A stretch of 64,000 bases of DNA from Lacihabitans soyangensis (GCF_024343775.1 NZ_RJUF01000182.1:1-64000), one strand, 5' to 3'; positions 1-7,787 are shown, counted from the stretch's first letter. Numbers and translations are program-made. The notes: a model not told the origin generated them from the sequence alone.

Positions 1-1856
1 CCCAACCTTCTCATCCGTAGTGATACTCTCCAAAACAAAAAAAGCGAACCTTTCGATTCGCTTTGTGACGACACCTTGTCGGCCACGTAGTGATCCAAAG
101 TCGGAAGCGACCCCTGCCCAACCTTCTCATCCGTAGTGATACGCTCCAAAATAAAAAAAGCGAACCGTTCGATTCGCTTTTTGATCGCACCTTGTCGGCC
201 ACGTAATGATCCAAAGTCGGAAGCGACCCCTGCCCAACCTTCTCATCCGTAGTGATACTCTCCAAAACAAAAAAAGCGAACCTTTCGATTCGCTTTGTGA
301 CGACACCTTGTCGGCCACGTAGTGATCCAAAGTCGGAAGCGACCCCTGCCCAACCTTCTCATCCGTAGTGATACGCTCCAAAATAAAAAAAGCGAACCGT
401 TCGATTCGCTTTTTGATCGCACCTTGTCGGCCACGTAATGATCCAAAGTCGGAAGCGACCCCTGCCCAACCTTCTCATCCGTAGTGATACTCTCCAAAAC
501 AAAAAAAGCGAACCTTTCGATTCGCTTTGTGACGACACCTTGTCGGCCACGTAGTGATCCAAAGTCGGAAGCGACCCCTGCCCAACCTTCTCATCCGTAG
601 TGATACGCTCCAAAATAAAAAAAGCGAACCGTTCGATTCGCTTTTTGATCGCACCTTGTCGGCCACGTAATGATCCAAAGTCGGAAGCGACCCCTGCCCA
701 ACCTTCTCATCCGTAGTGATACTCTCCAAAACAAAAAAAGCGAACCTTTCGATTCGCTTTGTGACGACACCTTGTCGGCCACGTAGTGATCCAAAGTCGG
801 AAGCGACCCCTGCCCAACCTTCTCATCCGTAGTGATACGCTCCAAAATAAAAAAAGCGAACCGTTCGATTCGCTTTTTGATCGCACCTTGTCGGCCACGT
901 AATGATCCAAAGTCGGAAGCGACCCCTGCCCAACCTTCTCATCCGTAGTGATACTCTCCAAAACAAAAAAAGCGAACCTTTCGATTCGCTTTGTGACGAC
1001 ACCTTGTCGGCCACGTAGTGATCCAAAGTCGGAAGCGACCCCTGCCCAACCTTCTCATCCGTAGTGATACGCTCCAAAATAAAAAAAGCGAACCGTTCGA
1101 TTCGCTTTTTGATCGCACCTTGTCGGCCACGTAATGATCCAAAGTCGGAAGCGACCCCTGCCCAACCTTCTCATCCGTAGTGATACTCTCCAAAACAAAA
1201 AAAGCGAACCTTTCGATTCGCTTTGTGACGACACCTTGTCGGCCACGTAGTGATCCAAAGTCGGAAGCGACCCCTGCCCAACCTTCTCATCCGTAGTGAT
1301 ACGCTCCAAAATAAAAAAAGCGAACCGTTCGATTCGCTTTTTGATCGCACCTTGTCGGCCACGTAATGATCCAAAGTCGGAAGCGACCCCTGCCCAACCT
1401 TCTCATCCGTAGTGATACTCTCCAAAACAAAAAAAGCGAACCTTTCGATTCGCTTTGTGACGACACCTTGTCGGCCACGTAGTGATCCAAAGTCGGAAGC
1501 GACCCCTGCCCAACCTTCTCATCCGTAGTGATACGCTCAAAAATAAAAAAAGCGAACCGTTCGATTCGCTTTTTGATCGCACCTTGTCGGCCACGTAATG
1601 ATCCAAAGTCGGAAGCGACCCCTGCCCAACCTTCTCATCCGTAGTGATACGCTCTAAAACAAAAAAAGCGAACCTTTCGATTCGCTTTGTGACGACACCT
1701 TGTCGGCCACGTAGTGATCCAAAGTCGGAAGCGACCCCTGCCCAACCTTCTCATCCGTAGTGATACGCTCCAAAATAAAAAAAGCGAACCGTTCGATTCG
1801 CTTTTTGATCGCACCTTGTCGGCCACGTAATGATCCAAAGTCGGAAGCGACCCCTG

Positions 1857-1973
1857 CCCAACCTTCATGTCTATAGTGAGACGCTTCAAAACAAAAAAAA
1901 GCGAACCTTTCGATTCGCTTTGTGACCGCACCTTGTCGGCCATGTAGTGATTCAAAGTCGGAAGCGACCCCTG
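1857..1973 (-). repeat. divergent 117-bp array unit, intermediate between repeat and tRNA
   Basis: This unit differs from its neighbours at many positions and has one extra A in the T-run of its hairpin. On the minus strand it keeps the tRNA-like TCTCA half of the anticodon stem, where other units have TATCA, and the tRNA-like end GCGGTCA. Its anticodon-loop triplet reads ATA rather than ACG. Sharing derived positions with the tRNA gene makes it look like an older, less homogenised copy and supports descent of the array from the tRNA-Arg gene. Confidence 0.85.
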
Positions 1974-2120
1974 CCCAACCTTCTCATCCGTAGTGATACG
2001 CTCCAAAACAAAAAAAGCGAACCTTTCGATTCGCTTTGTGACGGCACCTTGTCGGCCACGTAGTGATCCAAAGTCGGAAGCGACCCCTGCCCAACCTTCT
2101 CATCCGTAGTGATACGCTCT

Positions 2121-2153
2121 AAAACAAAAAAAGCGAACCTTTCGATTCGCTTT
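2121..2153 (-). terminator. intrinsic terminator of tRNA-Arg, the parent form of the array hairpins
   Basis: On the minus strand an 8-bp stem, AAAGCGAA with TTCGCTTT around an 8-base loop, is followed by TTTTTGTTTT. It starts one base after the tRNA discriminator position. The same hairpin recurs once in every upstream array unit, with the T-run on the same strand. Confidence 0.85.
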
Positions 2154-2154
2154 G

Positions 2155-2228
2155 TGACCGCGTAGGGATTCAAACCCCAAACCTTCTCATCCGTAGTGAG
2201 ACGCTCTATTCAGTTGAGCTACGCAGCC
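2155..2228 (-). tRNA. tRNA-Arg (anticodon ACG)
   Basis: The minus strand folds as a full cloverleaf of 74 nt: acceptor GGCTGCG/CGCGGTC with G-U pairs, D stem GCTC/GAGC, anticodon stem TCTCA/TGAGA with loop CTACGGA (ACG, U33, G37), variable loop AGGTT, T stem TGGGG/CCCTA with loop TTTGAAT, discriminator A. CCA is not encoded. A34 is expected to be deaminated to inosine to read CGU, CGC and CGA. Oddities: position 19 is A and position 56 is U, replacing the nearly invariant G19-C56 pair by a compatible A-U pair; 15/48 is also A-U. It has its own consensus promoter and lies just downstream of nuoK on the same strand. Confidence 0.92.
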
Positions 2229-2238
2229 AATTGGACTG

Positions 2239-2269
2239 CAAAAGTAGTGGTTTTCTTATGTATTCCAAA
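2239..2269 (-). promoter_or_regulatory. promoter of tRNA-Arg
   Basis: On the minus strand TTTG (2266-2269), a 19-base spacer and TACTTTTG (2239-2246) match the Bacteroidota primary-sigma consensus TTTG-N19-TAnnTTTG exactly. The tRNA 5' end is 10 bases past the -7 element. Confidence 0.85.
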
Positions 2270-2280
2270 AAAAATGTCAG

Positions 2281-2586
2281 TTAATTTTTCAATTCTGTTA
2301 GTTTTTCTGGGTTGATATTCTCGTAATATTTCTTTATTTTCAGGATAATTGCCAAGCCCACAGCTACTTCCGAAGCCGCAACTAGCATTATGAATAATGC
2401 AAAAATTTGACCCTGCTCTGGGATTTTATCAAATTTACTAAAGGCCACAAAGTTTATATTTACGGCATTTAGCATTAATTCCACACCCATAAGCATCAAA
2501 ATTAGATTTTTTTTGGTAACTATTACCGCAAATCCTATGGCAAACAATATGGCTGAAACAATAATATAGGGTGTTAAATTATTCAT
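2281..2586 (-). CDS. nuoK: NADH-quinone oxidoreductase subunit K
   Basis: Small integral membrane subunit of respiratory complex I (MrpC-like), part of the proton-pumping arm in the inner membrane. About 101 residues with three hydrophobic segments (roughly 5-21, 28-50, 61-83) and the family's conserved glutamate in MGVELMLNAVNINF, where the charged residue lies in the second helix. I chose the ATG at 2586 (MNNLTPYI) rather than an in-frame ATG nine codons earlier because it gives the standard NuoK length. It overlaps the end of nuoJ by 8 bases, which suggests translational coupling. The nuoL, M and N genes that usually follow are absent; the tRNA-Arg promoter starts 12 bases after the stop codon. 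Confidence 0.95.
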   Translation of the reverse strand: MNNLTPYIIVSAILFAIGFAVIVTKKNLILMLMGVELMLNAVNINFVAFSKFDKIPEQGQIFALFIMLVAASEVAVGLAIILKIKKYYENINPEKLTELKN

Positions 2587-3097
2587 CTTTTTTAGCAATA
2601 TAAGTGGCACCAATCAAGGCCATCAGCAATAACACACCAATAATCTCTAGTACCAAAACCGAGTCGGTCATTAAATTATATCCAAGGTTTTTGATGTGCT
2701 GTTGTGGTTTGAAACTGCTGGTGCTAAACTTTGACTCCAAAACCAAAAATGAGAGTAATAAAGACAAACTGACGGCTATGGTTAGACTAAAAACCATATC
2801 CATGTTCTCAATATTAAGCTTACCTTTTCCCATTTTTTTGTTGGAGCTTAGCATGATACCAAAAATAAGTAGTATCAATATGCCGCCTATGTAAATCATG
2901 ATTTGGGCAGCAGAAACAAACTCTCCACCAGCAAAAACAAATATACCCGCTACGCCCAAAAAGCTCACCAAAAGTCCATAGGATGCATATAAGACGTTTT
3001 TTGAAAACAAAACATACAATGCTCCGATAACTGCTATCAAACAAAATATACCAAATGCCACATTGCCATTTTGTAATTCCCTAAGTACTATTTCCAT
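2579..3097 (-). CDS. nuoJ: NADH-quinone oxidoreductase subunit J
   Basis: Membrane subunit of complex I, 172 residues with five hydrophobic helices. The third carries the family's glycine-rich stretch (MIYIGGILILLIFGIML, about 67-83), which contains the pi-bulge helix that couples quinone reduction to proton pumping in this family. It sits between nuoI and nuoK in the usual order: the start codon directly follows the nuoI stop and the end overlaps nuoK, so the three genes form one transcription unit. Length and topology are normal; nothing unusual was seen. Confidence 0.95.
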   Translation of the reverse strand: MEIVLRELQNGNVAFGIFCLIAVIGALYVLFSKNVLYASYGLLVSFLGVAGIFVFAGGEFVSAAQIMIYIGGILILLIFGIMLSSNKKMGKGKLNIENMDMVFSLTIAVSLSLLLSFLVLESKFSTSSFKPQQHIKNLGYNLMTDSVLVLEIIGVLLLMALIGATYIAKKDE

Positions 3098-4495
3098 TTA
3101 TGATTTTGGTTTAAGTTTAGGTACAAATTTGGCTGGACTTACTGGCGTTTCTATCCTTGCTTCAGCCTCATTAATTGAATCAATTGGGGTACTTTCGGTA
3201 ACTACGGGTTTGAGTTTAGGTACAAATCCAACAGGTTTTGGCGTTTCTCTCGTCTCATTGTTAGCAACTTCCGGTTTTATTTTTGGAATGAATGCCGACG
3301 GTTTATTTTCTGATGCAATTTGTTCTGGCTTTGCTTTCGGAACAAATTTTGGCTTGGCATTTTCAACATTTGGTACTGGTTGATAGACTGCCTCCGAAAC
3401 TACTTCTACTGGTTTTTTGGGAACGAATTTCGGTTTAGAATCACCATCTGATACTGAACTCACTGATTCGTCAGTAGCAATCACCGTCGGTTTTTTGGGA
3501 ACAAACTTAGGTTTCGTTTCTGCACCTGAATTTTCATTTGCTATTTCAACTGGCTTTTTAGGTAGAAATTTAGATTTTTCTGTTGGAGCAACATTTTCAG
3601 TCAGGATCTCTGAAGCACTTAACGGTTTCTTCGGAACAAACTTTGGTTTCGTATCTTCTGATTTAGCTTTAATCGCTTCTGCATTATCTGCTGCAGCCAT
3701 AATTGGCTTCTTAGGACTGAAAATTGGTTTTGGTTTATCAGCGGTTGATTGTTCTAGGTTTACTGGTGTTGATTCTGACTGAATAGGCTTTTTCGGAGCA
3801 AAAATTGGTTTTTTCACGGGTTCAACCTCCGTTTTTACTTGATCAGTCGCTGGTGGCTTAGGCTGAAATGCACTCGGTATTTTTGGTTTAAAAACAGAAT
3901 CTACCTCTGGATTGGGTGTTGCATCAGTTTTGGCCAATTTGGCTGCCTCTTTTTCGGCAACAAATTGCTCATAAAGATTTCTTTTTTCCTCAGCTTCTTT
4001 TTCTGATAAATTAGAGAAGGCCAAGTTTAAAAGATTGACATCTAGCACACTGTAGTCATACTCACTATTCATCGTAAGGCACTCGGTTGGGCAAACAGTG
4101 GTGCAAAGTCCACAAAAGCAACATTTGGCCAAGTCGATGTCGAATTTGGCCGCATGAAGTCTCACAGGAGAGCCATCTGAGGTGGTTCGGATCAATTCTG
4201 GCGACTTTATGGCTTCTATTTCGATACAATCTACCGGGCAGATTTTGGCACATTTATCACAAACTATACAGTCGTCAATCTCGCAATCTAACTGATATCT
4301 ACCGATTTCTGGAACAGAAATGCTTTCGTGGGGATACTGGAGCGTTACAAATCCTTCCGAAATTTTGAAATAATTTTCGTCCTGAACATTCAAGGCACCT
4401 TTGGTTTTTCTGGCTGCCCACAAATGCTTCAAGGTCAGACTTAAGCCCTTGGTGGTGGTTTTGATTCCTCTTTTTATGTTCTGAAAGAAGGCCAT
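3098..4495 (-). CDS. nuoI: NADH-quinone oxidoreductase subunit I with long repetitive C-terminal tail
   Basis: Subunit carrying clusters N6a and N6b, which pass electrons towards quinone at the membrane junction of complex I. Residues 1-190 are a normal NuoI: N-terminal amphipathic region, then two 4Fe-4S motifs with C76, C79, C82, C86 and C125, C128, C131, C135. I used the ATG at 4495 (MAFFQNIKRG), matching NuoI N-termini of related bacteria; an in-frame ATG lies six codons earlier. The remaining about 275 residues are unlike ordinary NuoI: low-complexity, rich in Lys, Pro, Ser, Thr and Glu, with about twelve copies of F-x-P-K-x-P or F-x-P-K-x-K-P spaced roughly 12-30 residues apart. The tail is predicted to be disordered and cytoplasmic; its role is unknown. 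There is no frameshift, and nuoJ follows at once. Confidence 0.93.
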   Translation of the reverse strand: MAFFQNIKRGIKTTTKGLSLTLKHLWAARKTKGALNVQDENYFKISEGFVTLQYPHESISVPEIGRYQLDCEIDDCIVCDKCAKICPVDCIEIEAIKSPELIRTTSDGSPVRLHAAKFDIDLAKCCFCGLCTTVCPTECLTMNSEYDYSVLDVNLLNLAFSNLSEKEAEEKRNLYEQFVAEKEAAKLAKTDATPNPEVDSVFKPKIPSAFQPKPPATDQVKTEVEPVKKPIFAPKKPIQSESTPVNLEQSTADKPKPIFSPKKPIMAAADNAEAIKAKSEDTKPKFVPKKPLSASEILTENVAPTEKSKFLPKKPVEIANENSGAETKPKFVPKKPTVIATDESVSSVSDGDSKPKFVPKKPVEVVSEAVYQPVPNVENAKPKFVPKAKPEQIASENKPSAFIPKIKPEVANNETRETPKPVGFVPKLKPVVTESTPIDSINEAEARIETPVSPAKFVPKLKPKS

Positions 4496-4530
4496 GTGCA
4501 AATATAGCTTCATTTTGAAACAATTTTAGT

Positions 4531-4538
4531 AGTTTTGA
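4531..4538 (+). promoter_or_regulatory. possible -7 element for the FAD oxidoreductase gene
   Basis: TAGTTTTG matches the Bacteroidota -7 consensus TAnnTTTG and would give a leader of about 25 bases before the ATG at 4568. No good -33 TTTG lies at the usual distance, so the call is tentative. Confidence 0.4.
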
Positions 4539-4567
4539 GAGAAAATTAAAGGATAAAAACCTTTCCG

Positions 4568-6151
4568 ATGGAAAATATACATGCATTTGTCTTACCTCCA
4601 AATATTGCTCTTGATGAGCAACTTTTAGAGCAATTTCTCAGAGATAATTTTAAAATTTCAGCTGACAAGAACTTTTATTTCAGGAAGTTAAAGCAGTCGA
4701 TAGATGCCCGAAAAAGAGAAGTTAAGATCAATCTAGAAATAGAAATCTCGCTTAATAGTCCTTTTCAAAATGCAGATTTTGTAAAGTATGATTATTTCAA
4801 AAAGCAATTTACCAAGACTTTAATAATCGTTGGATCAGGGCCAGCAGGTCTATTTGCTGCACTTAGGTGCCTGGAGCTGGGCATAAAGCCAATAGTATTG
4901 GAAAGAGGGAAAGACGTCAGAGCCAGAAGGCGAGACATTGCGGCCATTAACAAGGAGCATATCGTAAATTCGGATTCCAACTATTGCTTTGGCGAAGGTG
5001 GGGCAGGGACGTATTCCGACGGCAAACTTTATACCCGTTCAAAAAAACGCGGCGATGTTAGGCGGATTTTGGAAATATTGGTCAATCACCAAGCCACAGA
5101 ACAGATTTTGGTGGATGCCCACCCACATATAGGTACCAACAAACTTCCAGTGGTAGTGGCCAACATTCGGCAGACAATTCTGGATGGTGGTGGTGAGATT
5201 CATTTTGAGACCAAAATGACAGATGTCCTGCTAAAAAACAATAAAATTTTAGGAATAGTAATTAATAACCAAACTGAAATCCTTGCTGATGGTGTCATCT
5301 TAGCAACTGGGCACTCGGCCAGAGACATATTTCAGTTGTTGTTCGAAAGAAAGGTCCTGATTCAGGCTAAACCTTTTGCCATGGGTGTAAGGGTAGAACA
5401 TTCGCAATCGTTTGTGGATCAATGCCAATATCATTCAGACGACAGAGGGCTTTTGCCGGCGGCATCTTATTCTTTGGTTGCTCAAACTTACTACAATCAA
5501 ATCCAGAGAGGCGTTTTTAGTTTTTGCATGTGTCCAGGAGGTTTCATTGTTCCGTCCTCAACTGAACAACATGAGCTAGTGGTGAATGGAATGTCGCCAT
5601 CTAGAAGAGATTCTGTATTTGCTAACTCGGGGGTTGTAGTGGCTGTTAATGAGCATGACTGGAAGGAATTTGAGTCATTTGGTCCATTGGCGGCACTGGA
5701 ATATCAAAAATCTGTTGAGCAAAATGCTTATAAAAAGGTAAGGGAGGCAGTGGGTATGTCCAAAGAATATGTACAAACTATGCCTGCCCAAAAAATCAAA
5801 GATTTTTATAGAAGCAAGAAATCTTTTAAATTAAACGATACCTCCTATCAACCTGGACTTTTGGCTATGGATTTCAATGATGTTCTGCCCAAGTCAATTG
5901 CGGAGCCATTAAAGGAGGGATTTAAGCAGTTCAGTCAAAAAATGCGTAATTATGACGAAGGCCAGATGATCGGTATTGAAAGCAGAACTTCTTCGCCTGT
6001 GAGGGTTCCAAGAGACAAGGAGACGCTGGAACATCCAGAAATTGAAAGGCTCTTTCCTTGTGGAGAAGGTGCTGGTTATGCAGGAGGTATAGTTTCAGCC
6101 GCAATGGATGGCGAAAGATGTGTAGAAGCATTTGCAAAGAAGTATTTATAG
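4568..6151 (+). CDS. FAD-dependent oxidoreductase (COG2509-type)
   Basis: A 527-residue flavoprotein of the uncharacterised FAD-dependent dehydrogenase family often annotated as NAD(P)/FAD-dependent oxidoreductase. Residues 1-80 form a small N-terminal domain; the Rossmann dinucleotide fold follows with GSGPAG at 89-94 and an acidic strand end (LERG). A family-typical block FGEGGAGTYSDGKL is at 141-154, an ATG motif (LATGHSARD) near 250, and the C-terminal FAD-contact segment CGEGAGYAGGI near 498. The substrate is not known for the family. It is a single gene, divergent from nuoIJK with a short intergenic region, and followed by its own downstream promoter for the NUDIX gene. Confidence 0.85.
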   Translation: MENIHAFVLPPNIALDEQLLEQFLRDNFKISADKNFYFRKLKQSIDARKREVKINLEIEISLNSPFQNADFVKYDYFKKQFTKTLIIVGSGPAGLFAALRCLELGIKPIVLERGKDVRARRRDIAAINKEHIVNSDSNYCFGEGGAGTYSDGKLYTRSKKRGDVRRILEILVNHQATEQILVDAHPHIGTNKLPVVVANIRQTILDGGGEIHFETKMTDVLLKNNKILGIVINNQTEILADGVILATGHSARDIFQLLFERKVLIQAKPFAMGVRVEHSQSFVDQCQYHSDDRGLLPAASYSLVAQTYYNQIQRGVFSFCMCPGGFIVPSSTEQHELVVNGMSPSRRDSVFANSGVVVAVNEHDWKEFESFGPLAALEYQKSVEQNAYKKVREAVGMSKEYVQTMPAQKIKDFYRSKKSFKLNDTSYQPGLLAMDFNDVLPKSIAEPLKEGFKQFSQKMRNYDEGQMIGIESRTSSPVRVPRDKETLEHPEIERLFPCGEGAGYAGGIVSAAMDGERCVEAFAKKYL

Positions 6152-6159
6152 GTTAGTTA

Positions 6160-6190
6160 TTTCAATTCTCGTTTTTTAAGCCTATCTTTA
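6160..6190 (+). promoter_or_regulatory. probable promoter of the NUDIX gene
   Basis: TTTC (6160-6163), a 19-base spacer and TATCTTTA (6183-6190) resemble TTTG-N19-TAnnTTTG with one mismatch in each element, just upstream of the GTG start at 6213. Confidence 0.5.
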
Positions 6191-6212
6191 ACTATCAAAC
6201 TAGAGTCCAAAC

Positions 6213-6833
6213 GTGTATTTTGAACCCTTCGTAAACTCGCTTTCAAGCAAACTAAAAGGTCCTCTACCAGGTGTAGAGTTTCAGAGGAAATTTATGCATG
6301 AGGAACGCCTGTTATCTCACATTCAGCCTAACGAAACTACCAGACAAAGTGCAGTTTTGGTAGCTTTTTACCCGTCAGATGGTGAAGTGTTTTTACCATT
6401 AATACTCAGACCTGCCTATGACGGAACCCACGGTGGGCAAATGGCACTTCCTGGCGGAAAAATGGAATACGCCGATGAAAACTTGGTAAGAACAGCATTG
6501 AGAGAGGCTCAGGAGGAGATTGGGGTAAAGGCGATGGACGTAAATATTATAGGCGAACTAACGGATGTTTTTATTCCGGTTAGTAATTTCATTGTAAAAC
6601 CTATCGTGGGTTATTTGGACTACAAACCTGATTTTTTCCCTGACAAAAGAGAAGTAGAAAAAATAATTGAGGTTAAGTTTTCGGAGTTTTTAAAGCTTGA
6701 AAATAAAGGTATTCGGAGCATCACCGTTGGGAAAAGAAACCTAGTAGTACCCGGCTTTGATATTCAGAATCAGTGGGTTTGGGGTGCTACTGCGTTGATA
6801 ATTAACGAGATAGTAGAGGTTGTGGTTTCTTAA
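6213..6833 (+). CDS. NUDIX hydrolase, CoA-pyrophosphatase-like
   Basis: A 206-residue NUDIX protein with a GTG start. The segment LILRPAYDGTHGGQMALPGG (63-82) is the signature that precedes the NUDIX box in the NudL/UPF0035 coenzyme A pyrophosphatase group. The box itself runs from G82 to R97-E98, E101-E102 and G104, with the one-residue-longer spacing also seen in NudL. The likely reaction is cleavage of CoA or a related nucleotide diphosphate with a divalent metal, in the cytoplasm. The end overlaps that of the convergent beta-lactamase-like gene by 4 bases. Substrate assignment is by family only. Confidence 0.85.
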   Translation: MYFEPFVNSLSSKLKGPLPGVEFQRKFMHEERLLSHIQPNETTRQSAVLVAFYPSDGEVFLPLILRPAYDGTHGGQMALPGGKMEYADENLVRTALREAQEEIGVKAMDVNIIGELTDVFIPVSNFIVKPIVGYLDYKPDFFPDKREVEKIIEVKFSEFLKLENKGIRSITVGKRNLVVPGFDIQNQWVWGATALIINEIVEVVVS

Positions 6834-7711
6834 TTCATGTAATCATAAATGAGTTTTGATATTTGGGCCAAGGTTTTGACGCCATCATCTTCATTTTTTA
6901 GGTTTTTTGAAAGTAGTATTAATACATATTTTCGTCCGTCGGGTAAAAAAACAATTCCAGAGTCATGCTGAACTCCCTTTATAGAACCTGTCTTATGAGC
7001 CACTTTTACGTTTTTCGGTAAATTAGCAGGTATAATCTCATTAAATTTCTGGTCGAATAAGATGTTCATCATCAAAGAGTTATGTGCTTGTGTTGATGCT
7101 ATGTGTTCAAAAATTTGCATAAGACCGTAAGGGGTGGTTTTGTTATTCAAGCCCGCCTCAAATGCTTTTTGGTCCTCTACACCCCTTAGAACAATGTTTT
7201 CTTTGATATTTAAACTTTCCAATAGTTTTGTGACATTTTCAGCACCCACTTTATCTATCAGAATATTCGTGGATAGGTTGCTACTTTTGGTCATCATTTC
7301 ATAAGTCAGGTCTTGAATAGTCATTTTTTTGCCAATTTTTGCATAAAGTATGTCGTCACTATCGTCGAGTATGCTTAAAGAATAACTGCTTTTATCTACA
7401 ATACTCTGAAATTCATTCTTTACAATAATTGAATCCGTAATTTTGAATTTTGCTTGTTTTTCCTGATTAAATACCTCCAACATCACGGGAGTTTTCATAG
7501 TGCTGGCGGCATGAAAATACTCATGGGCATTAATGAAGATGGTGTCGTTGTTTTGTAGGTTTTTAAAAGCAATGCCAAAACGACCTTCAGTCTGTTCTAT
7601 CAAACGATTGATTTCATTTACAAGGCTCACGGTCTCTTGGCTTTTTTGGCCTGAAACGCTCACAATTTTAAAACAAACAAAAAGCAAAGAAAGAAGGGCG
7701 TATTTTTTCAT
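6830..7711 (-). CDS. class A beta-lactamase-related serine hydrolase
   Basis: An exported 293-residue protein with a signal peptide (about 1-21, ending in SVSG-Q). It has the serine beta-lactamase/transpeptidase fold motifs: S70-T-M-K73, SSN in the SDN position (MMTKSSNLS), TTPYGL after the omega loop, and K-T-G (HKTGSIKG) near residue 240. The length fits class A enzymes and PF13354. The omega-loop segment (RGVEDQKAFEAGLNN) does not clearly show the ExxLN catalytic motif, so it could be a true beta-lactamase or a related periplasmic hydrolase without strong antibiotic activity. Monocistronic, no mobile-element context, so probably an intrinsic gene. Confidence 0.85.
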   Translation of the reverse strand: MKKYALLSLLFVCFKIVSVSGQKSQETVSLVNEINRLIEQTEGRFGIAFKNLQNNDTIFINAHEYFHAASTMKTPVMLEVFNQEKQAKFKITDSIIVKNEFQSIVDKSSYSLSILDDSDDILYAKIGKKMTIQDLTYEMMTKSSNLSTNILIDKVGAENVTKLLESLNIKENIVLRGVEDQKAFEAGLNNKTTPYGLMQIFEHIASTQAHNSLMMNILFDQKFNEIIPANLPKNVKVAHKTGSIKGVQHDSGIVFLPDGRKYVLILLSKNLKNEDDGVKTLAQISKLIYDYMN

Positions 7712-7787
7712 TATTTTAAAATCAAGAAGAAAAAAAAATTAATTACGTCAAAATTATTTAGTTTCGCAATTGAACCAAGAATCAAAT

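Larger units (their letters stand above)
1..2154 (-). repeat. 116-bp tandem array derived from tRNA-Arg, with 232-bp higher-order repeat
   Basis: Units begin at 1, 117, 233 and so on every 116 bases up to 1857, then at 1974 and 2090; the last is partial and runs into the tRNA-Arg gene. The array starts before the window. Two unit types alternate (A at 1, 233, 465...; B at 117, 349...), differing at fixed positions such as tactctc/tacgctc, aacctttcg/aaccgttcg and gtagtgat/gtaatgat. Read on the minus strand, a unit has the tRNA D-stem 3' strand and anticodon arm, a GC-rich stretch, a second anticodon-arm-like sequence around CACTACG, a copy of the tRNA 3' end (..GTCA) and a hairpin (AAAGCGAA / TTCGCTTT) followed by a T-run. 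Neither 116 nor 232 is divisible by three, so no single protein can run through the array; the short reading frames that recur in it are probably not genes. No promoter was seen inside a unit. Confidence 0.97.

Noticed and set aside
11-1606. Series of overlapping 67-84-codon reading frames in the left-hand repeats
   Set aside because: They recur with the repeat, switch frame at each 116-bp unit, cross terminator hairpins and have no start signals; they reflect the repeat, not separate genes.
1-2154. Array as CRISPR
   Set aside because: Whole 116-bp units are near-identical with no unique spacers, and no cas genes are nearby.
3063-3782. Plus-strand open frames inside nuoI and its tail
   Set aside because: Shadow frames of the repetitive minus-strand tail; repeats in one frame give long open frames in others.
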